This document shows, one piece after another, positions 9,011 to 17,695 of a stretch of 56,504 nucleotides of DNA. Source of the DNA: an uncultured Rhodobiaceae bacterium. GTDB lineage: Bacteria > Pseudomonadota > Alphaproteobacteria > RS24. The position numbers and the translations under genes are program-made. The stretch's first letter is position 1, and each line of letters begins with the position of its first letter. Location of the stretch: contig CAJXCG010000002.1 of assembly GCA_913051715.1 (NCBI GenBank), positions 1 to 56,504 of the forward strand, read 5' to 3'. The notes below the pieces were generated by a model that ran no database searches, had not been told where the DNA came from, and worked only from the letters and a program-made list of their open reading frames with translations.

Positions 9011-9765
9011 TTTGTGGTCTTGGACTTCTGTCCCTGCGCTTCGGCGATAAGTTCGCGTAGGCGGTCTTCAGAAAGTGCACCGGGGTGTATTTCGTCATTA
9101 ATAATAAAGGCTGGTGTGCCGTTGATGCCGAGCGCGCCAGCCAGTGCTTGGGTGCGGTCTATGGTCTCCGAAATGGCAGGGTCAGCTGCGCGAGATTTGA
9201 CCGCTTCGACATCAACGCCGATCTCTTTCAGCGTGCGTTCCAAAAATGTCGGGTTGATAGAGCCTCTGCTGCTCATCAATTTGGAGTGATAGGTCAGAAA
9301 TTTTAACTGTTCGTCAAGCGCCAGCGCATAGCTGGCCGCGATCTGCGAGTTTTCGTTCAAAATCGGCAATTCCTTGAACACCAAACGCACATCGTCGTTT
9401 TCTTCGACAATTTTCATCAAGGACGGAAATACGCGTTTGCAGTAGCCGCAATTATAATCGAAAAATTCGACAATCGTGACGGCGGCATTTTTCGGCCCCA
9501 GCGTGAAGTCGCTGCTGCTGTTATACAATTCATCGGCATTGTCGAGAATGGATTGGCGTTGCCGCTTGGCTTCCTCAATCGCGTAATAATCTTGCAAGTT
9601 TTCAAGCGCGCGAGCCAATACTTCAGGGTTCTGCATGAGATATTCTTCGATCTTTTTGTCGAAGCTATCATTGGCCGAGGCATCATTGAACAAGGCGTCA
9701 GTCATTAAGGTCGGTGCGGTTAAAATTCCGAAGACGGCAAATATAATCAGGTATTTTTTTATCAT
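9007..9765 (-). CDS. DsbA-family thiol:disulfide oxidoreductase
   Basis: A 252 aa periplasmic thioredoxin-fold protein. An N-terminal signal or anchor ([16 protein letters not shown]) is followed by a charged helical stretch and a thioredoxin-like domain with the CGYC redox motif in [16 protein letters not shown] and the cis-Pro loop GTPAFII. It belongs to the Com1/DsbA (Thioredoxin_4) group common in alphaproteobacteria, rather than classical E. coli DsbA. The ATG at 9765 has an AGGAG site that overlaps the stop of the upstream M48 protease gene (8 nt gap), so the two are probably one operon acting on envelope protein folding. Confidence 0.92.
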   Translation of the reverse strand: MIKKYLIIFAVFGILTAPTLMTDALFNDASANDSFDKKIEEYLMQNPEVLARALENLQDYYAIEEAKRQRQSILDNADELYNSSSDFTLGPKNAAVTIVEFFDYNCGYCKRVFPSLMKIVEENDDVRLVFKELPILNENSQIAASYALALDEQLKFLTYHSKLMSSRGSINPTFLERTLKEIGVDVEAVKSRAADPAISETIDRTQALAGALGINGTPAFIINDEIHPGALSEDRLRELIAEAQGQKSKTTN

Positions 9766-9773
9766 TTTAGCTC

Positions 9774-11120
9774 CTAGCGATCGGCTTGGCCCGCACGGGC
9801 AATTTGCAGAATATCCGTTGTCCGGATTTTTTCGGGCGACCCGTTAGGCAACCCTTTTAGTGCACGTTGGGCGTGCTTCAAAGCCTCTCGCCGTCCCAAA
9901 AGTGCATAATACTCAGCCAGCGCCCACTCGGCATAGGCCACGCGCTGCATCTGGCCGAAGACTTTCGACAGCTGAAAATATGCCGTTGTGTTGGTCGAAT
10001 CAAGTCGCAAAGCCGCGCGCAGGTTATTTTCTGCCGCGCGGTTGAATTCTTGCGACATCGCATCGCTGCCTTCGCCAAGGCTCAGCTGCGTCGTCGCCAG
10101 ACCGATAAGCAGCAGCGGTTGGTCGGGTGCCAATGCCACAGATTTCTCGTAAGCGGCCAGCCCGTCAGCGGCGCGGCCGGCTTCGTAATTTACCTGGCCC
10201 TTGAGTTCGTGAAACCAGGGCGATGTCGGCGTCTCGGCTATCAACCCTTCGATTTCCGTCAAGGCTGCATCGGTCTGGCCGCGTCGATGCAACGCAATCG
10301 CCCGCGCATAGCGCGACGGCATATCGGTGTTTCGGGTCGGATAACGGCGCAAGGTTGTCGACGGGTGCTCGAGAAACCCCCTGATTTTGGCCTGAGCCAT
10401 TTTATGGCGGTGCCGCAGTTCGGCGCTATCTTCGACATTCCGGTAGGCCGATTGTTCGGCACCGCGTGTGTAATTGGCAACGCGCTCGCGTGATAAAGGG
10501 TGCGAGCGAACATACGGGTCTTGGCTAACCTCGGAGAGCACCTCTTGGTCTGCCAGCATATCCATCAGGCGGATAATTCCATTGGGCGACTGGCCGGTGT
10601 CTTCCAAAAGCCGCAGGGCGATGACATCGGCGCTCGACTCCTGTGCGCGGTTAAACGATAAAAACTTGCGCTGGACAACGTGCTGGCCGCCGGTAATAAG
10701 CGCCAGCCCGACATCCGGTGCTCCTGCCAGCACCGACCCCAACCCCAAAATGGTTGCTACCAGCGCCGGACGCTGCGCTTCGTTAATGGCACTGGCTTTG
10801 CGCGACAAGTGCCCGCCAATGATATGACCGATCTCGTGGGCGATGACGCCGATCACCATATTCGGGTCTTCGGCCTCGAGGATAAGCCCGGTGTGAAAAT
10901 AAATATTCTGCCCGTTGGCGACAAATGCGTTGAGCGATTTATTGTTGATCAGCGCGATGCCGACCGTGTTCGGGTTAAGCCCGGCGGCGCGAAAGAGCGG
11001 GTAGCTGTAATCAGCCAGCAATTTTTCAATTTCCGCATCGCGAATGAAGCCGCTTGCAAATGCTGTCGGGCTTGAGGCCAAAAGCCCGATAGACAGCAAA
11101 AGCAGACGTATAAATCGCAT
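9774..11120 (-). CDS. BepA-like M48 metalloprotease with TPR domain
   Basis: A 448 aa periplasmic protein. A signal peptide (FIRLLLLSIGLLASSPTAFA) precedes an M48 peptidase domain with the zinc motif HEIGH (HEIGHIIGGHLSRKA) and the third ligand region AQESSADVIALRLL; the C-terminal third is a run of TPR-like helices (YARAIALHRRGQTDAALTEIE, then AAYEKSVALAPDQP). The architecture matches E. coli BepA/YfgC, which helps assembly and quality control of LptD and other outer-membrane proteins. Two ATGs stand in tandem (11123 and 11120) behind GGGAATAAG; either may be used. A 26 bp near-palindrome lies about 33 nt upstream. Confidence 0.92.
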   Translation of the reverse strand: MRFIRLLLLSIGLLASSPTAFASGFIRDAEIEKLLADYSYPLFRAAGLNPNTVGIALINNKSLNAFVANGQNIYFHTGLILEAEDPNMVIGVIAHEIGHIIGGHLSRKASAINEAQRPALVATILGLGSVLAGAPDVGLALITGGQHVVQRKFLSFNRAQESSADVIALRLLEDTGQSPNGIIRLMDMLADQEVLSEVSQDPYVRSHPLSRERVANYTRGAEQSAYRNVEDSAELRHRHKMAQAKIRGFLEHPSTTLRRYPTRNTDMPSRYARAIALHRRGQTDAALTEIEGLIAETPTSPWFHELKGQVNYEAGRAADGLAAYEKSVALAPDQPLLLIGLATTQLSLGEGSDAMSQEFNRAAENNLRAALRLDSTNTTAYFQLSKVFGQMQRVAYAEWALAEYYALLGRREALKHAQRALKGLPNGSPEKIRTTDILQIARAGQADR

Positions 11121-11152
11121 CATCTTATTCCCGTAATTTTGTTCCGCCCCCC

Positions 11153-11178
11153 TGTTGTCACAACTTATTGTGGCAACA
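11153..11178. promoter_or_regulatory. 26-bp near-perfect palindrome upstream of the M48 protease gene
   Basis: TGTTGTCACAA (11153-11163) and TTGTGGCAACA (11168-11178) are inverted repeats with one mismatch, separated by CTTA. It lies in the 105 bp gap between the rne stop and the protease start. There is no T-tract on the minus strand after it, so it does not look like an rne terminator. An operator is the simplest reading. Confidence 0.5.
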
Positions 11179-11225
11179 TTGTGAGACGCCTTTCTTCGGG
11201 TGGCGCTTATGGGTGCGGCAGAAGA

Positions 11226-13496
11226 TTAGGAACGTCGCCACCAACCTTTGCGGGTGGTTTCTGCGTCAGCGTCGTTGCCGGGCTGTACATCCGCCAGTTC
11301 CCCAACCTCAACCGCGTCTTCAGCTACGCCGTCATCAAGCGCACTCTCATGATCTGCGACCTCGTCTACCGGATCGCGTGCTTCGGCACCGTTTAAAGTT
11401 TCCGGTGCGGCGTCACCATTGGCTTCTGCCTCGGGTGTTTCTGTCTCTTCGGGTTGTGAACCTGTGTCGGCCTCACTTGAATCAGCCTCACTTGAATCGG
11501 CCTCACTTGAATCGGCCTCACTTGAATCGGCATGAATTTCCTCTGAATTTTCATCCGACCCAGAAGCTTCGCCGTCTTCGTTGCGCCGGCGCCGACGACC
11601 GCCGCGACGACCGCGCCGCCGCCGTCGCTTGGCTTTGCCTTCATCGCCATCTTCATTGTCCGGCGCCAGTGCTTCGACTTCTTCTCCCGCTTCGTCTGCA
11701 TCTTCTGCGATGGTTTCTTCAGCGCGGTCTTGCTGCGTTTTATTGCTGCGGCGTCGGCGATTGCGTTTGGGTTTCGCAGCGGCCGCGTCATCAGCCAGCG
11801 CCGCGGGGTCGCCTTCCATGCGAACCGTGCCTTCGCTTTCAGTCTGGTCAGGCAAGGTGAAAGCCATCTCCATGGCGGTCAGGTCGCGGTCGGCTTGCAC
11901 GATCACTCTGACGCCCATTTGCGCTTCAATGTCGAGCAGTTGGGTTCTTTTATTATTGAGCAGATAGGTCGCCACATCGTCGGGCACATGAACGGTCAAT
12001 TCGCCCTCGCTGAATTTGCCGGCGCGTTCGTCAATTTGGCGCAACACATGCAAGGCACGGCTTTCAACCGAACGGAGCATGCCGGAGCCATTGCAATGGG
12101 GGCAGGTTTCGGAACTGCCCTCCAGAACGCCCGCCCGCATGCGCTGGCGCGACATTTCAAGTAGGCCGAAGCTGCTGATGCGCCCGACCTGAATGCGCGC
12201 GCGGTCTATTTTCAACGCGTCTTTCATGCGTCTTTCAACAGCCCGATTGTTGCGCGCTTCATCCATGTCGATGAAGTCAATAACCAGCAGCCCCGCCAAA
12301 TCGCGCAAACGCGCCTGACGCGCCACTTCAGTCGCCGCTTCCAAATTCGTCGCAAGGGCGGTTTTTTCCACGGAATATTCACGCGTCGACTTACCCGAGT
12401 TTACGTCGATTGCCACCAGCGCTTCGGTCTGGTTGATCACCAGATACCCGCCCGAGGGCAGGGTCACGACCGGGTTGAACATGGCGGCCAGCTTGTCTTC
12501 CACCGACGTCTGGCGAAACAGGGCGCTGGCATCGGTGTGCTGTTTGACCTTGCGCGCATGGCTGGGCATGAGCAGCTTCATATAGCTGCGCGCCAGCTTG
12601 TACCCCTCAGCGCCGCTGACCACGACCTCCTCAAAATCCTTGCTGTACACATCGCGGATGCAACGCTGGATCAGGCTGCCTTCTTCGTAAACCAAAGCGG
12701 GCGCGGAACTGCTCACCGTAATTTCGCGCACATTTTCCCAAAGTCGCCACAAATATTGCCAGTCGCGCCGGATTTCAGCCAGCGTGCGTTGCGCGCCGGC
12801 GGTGCGAACAATCAGGCCCATGCCGTCGGGCACATCCAGCTTGCCGACAATGGTTTTCAGCTTTTTGCGGTCTGCGGCATTGTTGATTTTGCGCGAAATG
12901 CCACCGCCGCGGGCGGTGTTGGGCATCAACACGCAATAGCGTCCGGCAAGCGACAGATAGGTCGTCAGCGCGGCGCCCTTATTGCCACGCTCTTCTTTCA
13001 GCACTTGCACAAGAATGATCTGGCGCCGTTTGATAACTTCCTGAATTTTATATTTGCGATACAACGCGCGCCGGTTTAGCGGCGTTGAGGCTTCTTCATG
13101 GGCGTCGCCGCCAACATCCTCAACATCGCCGCCATTGGCAGTTTCTTCGTTGTCTTCACTGTCTTCATCATCGGTTTCGGCGTCGTGCGAGGCGGCATTG
13201 TCGCGGTCTTCTTGGGCTTGTTCGCGCAGCAATTCTTCGCGGTCGCTGACCGGAATTTGATAATAATCGGGGTGAATTTCGTTAAAGGCGAGAAACCCGT
13301 GGCGGTTGCCGCCATATTCCACAAAGGCCGCCTGCAGGGACGGCTCAACGCGGGTTACTTTTGCCAGATAAATATTGCCGCGCAGGGGCGACTTTGTGCT
13401 GGATTCAAAATCAAATTCGTCGATCTGATTGTTGTTCAAAACCACCACCCGGGTTTCTTCCGGGTGGACGGCATCGATAAGCATGCGTTTGGTCAT
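11226..13496 (-). CDS. rne: Ribonuclease E
   Basis: A 756 aa endoribonuclease and scaffold of the RNA degradosome. Order: an S1 domain split by an acidic insert of roughly 60 residues (about 80-140, rich in Asp and Glu); the catalytic DNase I-like domain with VAIDVNSGKSTREYS and LLVIDFIDMDEARNN (metal-binding Asp residues); the zinc-link CPHCNGSG; then a disordered tail with an Arg-rich patch (KRRRRRGRRGG), a four-fold SSEAD repeat and the terminal KGWWRRS. A GWW tail is the PNPase-binding element described for Caulobacter RNase E. The ATG at 13496 has GGAG 6 nt upstream. It has a long 5' leader. Confidence 0.96.
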   Translation of the reverse strand: MTKRMLIDAVHPEETRVVVLNNNQIDEFDFESSTKSPLRGNIYLAKVTRVEPSLQAAFVEYGGNRHGFLAFNEIHPDYYQIPVSDREELLREQAQEDRDNAASHDAETDDEDSEDNEETANGGDVEDVGGDAHEEASTPLNRRALYRKYKIQEVIKRRQIILVQVLKEERGNKGAALTTYLSLAGRYCVLMPNTARGGGISRKINNAADRKKLKTIVGKLDVPDGMGLIVRTAGAQRTLAEIRRDWQYLWRLWENVREITVSSSAPALVYEEGSLIQRCIRDVYSKDFEEVVVSGAEGYKLARSYMKLLMPSHARKVKQHTDASALFRQTSVEDKLAAMFNPVVTLPSGGYLVINQTEALVAIDVNSGKSTREYSVEKTALATNLEAATEVARQARLRDLAGLLVIDFIDMDEARNNRAVERRMKDALKIDRARIQVGRISSFGLLEMSRQRMRAGVLEGSSETCPHCNGSGMLRSVESRALHVLRQIDERAGKFSEGELTVHVPDDVATYLLNNKRTQLLDIEAQMGVRVIVQADRDLTAMEMAFTLPDQTESEGTVRMEGDPAALADDAAAAKPKRNRRRRSNKTQQDRAEETIAEDADEAGEEVEALAPDNEDGDEGKAKRRRRRGRRGGRRRRRNEDGEASGSDENSEEIHADSSEADSSEADSSEADSSEADTGSQPEETETPEAEANGDAAPETLNGAEARDPVDEVADHESALDDGVAEDAVEVGELADVQPGNDADAETTRKGWWRRS
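11471..11530. repeat. Four tandem 15-bp repeats inside rne
   Basis: CCTCACTTGAATCGG is repeated four times head to tail (the first copy differs by one base: CAG instead of CGG at its end). On the coding strand it encodes SSEAD four times in the disordered C-terminal tail of RNase E. Each unit contains one GAATC, a GANTC site. Confidence 0.95.
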
Positions 13497-13906
13497 AAAA
13501 ATCTCCGATGGCATCGCGGCGCACCGGCTTGCGAGAGCCGTGGTCAACGTCGATACCAGAAAAATGGGGTCGGTAAACAGAAAGCTGGCCGCATCGCATA
13601 TCCCCCGCCGGTTCCGACAAGGTCGAAACAGCGTGGACTAATTTCACTGGGGAAGTGCCGCAAGCAGCCAAAATATTTTTCTCTCTGTTATCATGTGCGC
13701 TGCGGGTTTCCGCCCGCCACGCTGACAATTTCAGCGAATCGGGAACTTGGTTTACGCGGCGCGCATTTGGAGTTGTATATGTGTGCAGATGTGATTGCAA
13801 GTTGATTGTCTCAATGGTCGCGCGTGGAGGCATCGCAATTTTGACCGCCAGAGGGTATATTACGAGTCGTAATGACGTTTTCATAAAACGTGAATACGGG
13901 GTTTTC
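13497..13906. promoter_or_regulatory. rne 5' leader and divergent rne / amidase promoter region
   Basis: A 410 bp gap without a gene. On the rne (minus) side a possible promoter is TTGCAA (13795-13800), 17 bp, TACAAC (13772-13777), giving a leader of about 270 nt. The leader could fold: CAGCGTGG (13629-13636) pairs with CCACGCTG (13717-13724), enclosing a GCGGG/CCCGC hairpin (13702-13717) and an A/U-rich stretch. On the amidase side there are two adjacent inverted repeats (see separate entry). No small ORF here has convincing coding character. Confidence 0.4.
13860..13891. promoter_or_regulatory. Two adjacent inverted repeats before the amidase gene
   Basis: TTACGAGTCGTAA (13860-13872) is a perfect palindrome around a central G. 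Three bases later ACGTTTT (13875-13881) and AAAACGT (13885-13891) form a 7-bp inverted repeat around CAT. They end 15 nt before the amidase ATG. A possible -10, TATATT (13856-13861), overlaps the first. Operator or RNA hairpin; which one cannot be told from sequence. Confidence 0.45.
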
Positions 13907-15118
13907 ATGCGCCTAATATTGGTTTTTCGGTGGTTTTTGCTGGTCGGCCTGTCGTTTGGCAGTGTCGGGGCTGCGTTTGCCGATGTTGCGCGTGTGCAGA
14001 ATATTCGCCTCGGTGCTTCGGAAGGGGCCACACGTCTGGTTCTGGAAATGTCCGAGCGTGTTGATTTCAAGGTTTTTTTGCTCGACTCACCGCGCCGCAT
14101 TGTGGTGGATCTGCCGTCGCTGGACTGGCCTGAAGGCGATGCCAGTCCGGTGCCGAAGGGTCTCATCAGCGGTTTGCGCTTTGGTCAGTTCACCGCAACG
14201 CAGTCGCGTTTGGTGATTGATTTGAACACGCCGGCGCTGGTGGCGCGCAGTTTTGTTTTGGATCCGGCTTCGGGTTTTCCGCATCGGCTGGTGGTTGATC
14301 TGAAAGTTTCCAGAGCCCAGCGTTTTGCCGAGCAGGTCGCATCAGACCGCGCCGCCAAGCGGGCACAGGCACCGGCGCCTGTCGCGCCGCCGGTCATTTC
14401 GCAAGCTCCGCGCAAGCCAAATCGCAAGCCCGTTGTGGTGATTGATGCCGGACATGGCGGGGTCGACCCCGGCGCGAGCGGGCGCAAAGCGCGTGAAAAA
14501 ACCGTCACGCTGGCGTTTTCCAAAGAATTGGCCCGACAACTCCGCAATTCCGGCAAATATGAAGTTTATCTGACGCGCAGCCGCGATATTTACATCCCCC
14601 TGCGCCAGCGCGTGAATGTGGCCCGCAAACATCAGGCCGATCTGTTCATCTCGATTCACGCCGACGCCATCAAACGCAAAAACGTGCGCGGCATGTCAAT
14701 CTACACATTGTCGGAAACCGCCTCTGACAAAGAGGCCGCTGCCTTGGCGCGCAAAGAAAACCGCTCCGACATTATTGTCGGCATTGATTTTGACGACCAG
14801 CCGCCCGAGGTCGCCGATATTCTGATTGATCTGGCGCAGCGGGAGACCAAGAATCTGTCGGTTAAATTCGCCAATTTGGTGGTCAAAAATGCCCGAGGAT
14901 CGACACGGCTTTTGGAGCGCACGCACCGATTTGCCGGATTTCGCGTGTTGAAAGCACCTGATGTGCCATCCGTGCTCATCGAATTGGGTTTTTTGACCAA
15001 TCGGAGCGACGAAAAACAGCTGCTTTCGGCAAGCTGGCGACGCAAAATTGCCAAATCTCTGGTGAAATCTGTCGATGGGTTCTTTTCATCTAGCCAACAG
15101 GCGCGTATGACTCCCTAA
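13907..15118 (+). CDS. N-acetylmuramoyl-L-alanine amidase (AmiC type)
   Basis: A 403 aa periplasmic cell-wall hydrolase that cuts the amide bond between muramic acid and the peptide stem, used in daughter-cell separation. A signal peptide ending GSVGAAFA is followed by an AMIN domain (about 25-130), a basic Pro/Ala linker and an Amidase_3 domain with zinc-ligand segments VVIDAGHGGVDPGASG, a Glu in REKTVTLAFS, and FISIHADA. The ATG at 13907 has GGGG 6 nt upstream; the frame is open further upstream, but the added residues are not protein-like and the signal peptide begins here. It is followed 70 nt later by the PBP1A gene. Confidence 0.94.
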   Translation: MRLILVFRWFLLVGLSFGSVGAAFADVARVQNIRLGASEGATRLVLEMSERVDFKVFLLDSPRRIVVDLPSLDWPEGDASPVPKGLISGLRFGQFTATQSRLVIDLNTPALVARSFVLDPASGFPHRLVVDLKVSRAQRFAEQVASDRAAKRAQAPAPVAPPVISQAPRKPNRKPVVVIDAGHGGVDPGASGRKAREKTVTLAFSKELARQLRNSGKYEVYLTRSRDIYIPLRQRVNVARKHQADLFISIHADAIKRKNVRGMSIYTLSETASDKEAAALARKENRSDIIVGIDFDDQPPEVADILIDLAQRETKNLSVKFANLVVKNARGSTRLLERTHRFAGFRVLKAPDVPSVLIELGFLTNRSDEKQLLSASWRRKIAKSLVKSVDGFFSSSQQARMTP

Positions 15119-15188
15119 TAGTGCCGTCAAACTGTTGCCGCATTTTTTTGCTGTTATCGTCGCGTTGAAGGTAAAGGGAACGGACTGG

Positions 15189-17648
15189 ATGAAATTATTG
15201 GGAAATCTGGCGGGCGTGTTCGCAACGCTTGGCGCGGTGGCGCTGCTTGCACTCGTCTTGTCCCTGTGGCGCATCAGCAACGGGCTGCCGAATTATGAGC
15301 ATTTGGCAAACTATACCCCGCCGGTCATGAGCCGTGTGCATGCCGGGGATGGCAGCCTAATTGCCGAATACGCGCAAGAGCGCCGATTGTTTGTGCCAAT
15401 CGATGTGGTGCCGGACCACGTCATCAATGCGTTTTTGGCTGCCGAAGACAAGAATTTCTACAATCATATTGGCATTGATTTCGTCGGCATTGCGCGGGCG
15501 GTTTTTCAAAACGTGCTCAATGTGGCGGCCGGCAAGCGGCTGGAGGGCGCATCCACCATCACGCAACAGGTCGCCAAAAACTTCCTGCTGAGCAGCGATG
15601 TCACGCTGGAACGCAAGCTGAAGGAAGCGGTGCTTGCTTTGCGTTTGGAGCGCACCTTCAACAAGCGGCAATTATTGGAACTTTATCTGAACGAGATTTA
15701 TCTGGGGCTTGGCAGTTACGGGGTTGCGGCGGCGGCGCTGAACTATTTTGACAAGCCGCTGGGTGAATTGACGCTTGAGGAGGCCGCCTATCTCGCGGCG
15801 CTGCCCAAAGCGCCGAATAATTACCACCCGTTCCGCAAGCGCGCCCGCGCGCTGGCGCGACGTAATTGGGTTTTGGGGCGCATGGCGTCCAACGGGTTCA
15901 TTTCCGATTATGAAGAGCGTCTGGCGCGCGCCCAAGACCTTGTCGTCACTGATCGTCCGGTCGGTGTGCAGCGTGTCGCGGCTGAGCATTTCGCCGAAGA
16001 GGTACGCCGGCGTGTGTATGATATTTACGGTGAGAAAAAACTCTATGGCGGCGGGTTGTCCATCCGTTCAACCCTCAATACAGATTATCAGACTTACGCG
16101 CAGCGTGCCTTGCGCGACGGTTTGCGCGATTATGATCGGCGCAACGGGTATCGCGGGCCTGTCGCCAAGCTGGAAACTCTGGAAGCGTGGTGGGACGAGA
16201 TTGTAAAAATCAGCAGCCCATCGGATTTGCGCCCGTGGCGTCTGGCGGTTGTGTTGTCGGCGGATGCACAGGAAGCCTCCATTGGTCTGCGCCCGCGCAT
16301 GACCCGCGCGCGGCGTTTTGAGGAATCCGTCGATGTCGGTCGCATTTTACAAGATGGCGTGGCGTGGGCCCGAGCGGCGCCCAATAGTGAAAACGGCTAC
16401 CGCAGAATCGGGCCTAAAATTTCGCGTGTCGATCAGGTGCTCGCGGTCGGCGATATTGTCTGGGTGGCCCCGACGGATCAACCGGGCCTGTACAAACTTG
16501 AACAAGTGCCCGAGGTCAATGGTGCCATTGTTGCGCTCGACCCGCATACCGGCCGCGTGCTTGCCATGGTTGGCGGTTTCAGCTTTGGTGCCAGCGAATT
16601 TAATCGGGCAACGCAGGCCAACCGTCAGCCCGGCTCAGCCTTTAAGCCATTTGTTTACGCCGCAGCCCTCGATAGCGGGTTCACGCCGGCAAGCCTGGTG
16701 CTGGATGCCCCCTTTGTCATGGAGCAGGGCAATGATAAGGGCTTATGGAAACCCGAAAATTATGGGCGGCGGTTTTACGGCCTGTCGACGCTGCGGCTGG
16801 GTATGGAAAAAAGCCGCAATCTGATGACTGTCCGCATGGCGCAGGAAATCGGTATGAACAAAATCTCCGCTTATGCGCGGCGCTTTGACATTACTCAAAG
16901 CATGCCGCGTGTGCTGGCCATGGCGCTGGGGGCGGGCGAAACGACGCTGATGCGCCTTACCTCGGCCTATGCGATGCTGGTCAATGGCGGGCGCAAGATT
17001 GAACCGGTTTTTGTTGACCGAATTCAAGACCGCTACGGCAAGACGCTGTATCGTCAGGACAAGCGCCCATGCGTCGGCTGCAATGCTGAGGTTTGGACGC
17101 AGCAGATCCCGCCCGATTTGCCCGACACGCGCGAAGAAGTGTTGTCGGCACAGACCTCGTATCAGGTGGTTTCCATGCTCGAAGGCGTCGTCAAGCGCGG
17201 CACGGGTCGCCAAATCCAAACGCTTGGCAAACCATTGGCGGGTAAAACCGGCACCACCAACGATAATCGCGATGCGTGGTTTGTCGGCTTTTCACCCGAT
17301 CTGGCCGTCGGGGTCTATGTCGGTTATGACGATAATCGCTCGCTGGGTTCGAATGAAACAGGCGGGCGCGTCGCAGCCCCCATCTTCAGGGCTTTCATGA
17401 AATCGGCGCTTGATAACACCATGCCGCCACCCTTTCGTATTCCGCCAGCCGTCAGCCTTGTGCGTATCAATGCGAAAACCGGCAAATTGGCAAAGCCGGT
17501 TGATGAAACGGTTATTCTGGAAGCGTTCAAAATTGGCACCGAACCGTCGCGCAACTCCAAGCAAGCTGTGGTGCGCGGCCCCGAGCGCACCGGAAACCCG
17601 CGCGGACAGGATGCGACGGTGGGGGCCGGCACAGGCGGACTTTACTAG
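15189..17648 (+). CDS. mrcA: Penicillin-binding protein 1A
   Basis: An 819 aa bifunctional class A PBP that polymerises glycan strands and cross-links peptides. Order: an N-terminal membrane anchor (about 5-28); the GT51 transglycosylase domain with AAEDKNFYNHIGIDF, EGASTITQQVAKNF and KRQLLELYLNEIYLG; an OB-like insert; and the transpeptidase domain with active-site SxxK (PGSAFKPF), SxN (KSRNLM) and KTG (GKTGTTNDNRDAWF). I chose the ATG at 15189, after a weak AAAGGGA site; an upstream TTG adds only 18 residues. It follows the amidase, a pairing seen in other alphaproteobacteria, and precedes prfB. Confidence 0.95.
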   Translation: MKLLGNLAGVFATLGAVALLALVLSLWRISNGLPNYEHLANYTPPVMSRVHAGDGSLIAEYAQERRLFVPIDVVPDHVINAFLAAEDKNFYNHIGIDFVGIARAVFQNVLNVAAGKRLEGASTITQQVAKNFLLSSDVTLERKLKEAVLALRLERTFNKRQLLELYLNEIYLGLGSYGVAAAALNYFDKPLGELTLEEAAYLAALPKAPNNYHPFRKRARALARRNWVLGRMASNGFISDYEERLARAQDLVVTDRPVGVQRVAAEHFAEEVRRRVYDIYGEKKLYGGGLSIRSTLNTDYQTYAQRALRDGLRDYDRRNGYRGPVAKLETLEAWWDEIVKISSPSDLRPWRLAVVLSADAQEASIGLRPRMTRARRFEESVDVGRILQDGVAWARAAPNSENGYRRIGPKISRVDQVLAVGDIVWVAPTDQPGLYKLEQVPEVNGAIVALDPHTGRVLAMVGGFSFGASEFNRATQANRQPGSAFKPFVYAAALDSGFTPASLVLDAPFVMEQGNDKGLWKPENYGRRFYGLSTLRLGMEKSRNLMTVRMAQEIGMNKISAYARRFDITQSMPRVLAMALGAGETTLMRLTSAYAMLVNGGRKIEPVFVDRIQDRYGKTLYRQDKRPCVGCNAEVWTQQIPPDLPDTREEVLSAQTSYQVVSMLEGVVKRGTGRQIQTLGKPLAGKTGTTNDNRDAWFVGFSPDLAVGVYVGYDDNRSLGSNETGGRVAAPIFRAFMKSALDNTMPPPFRIPPAVSLVRINAKTGKLAKPVDETVILEAFKIGTEPSRNSKQAVVRGPERTGNPRGQDATVGAGTGGLY

Positions 17649-17695
17649 TCACTTCGAGCACCTTATCTTTCGGCTCATATTTGAGGAGAGGCCCT

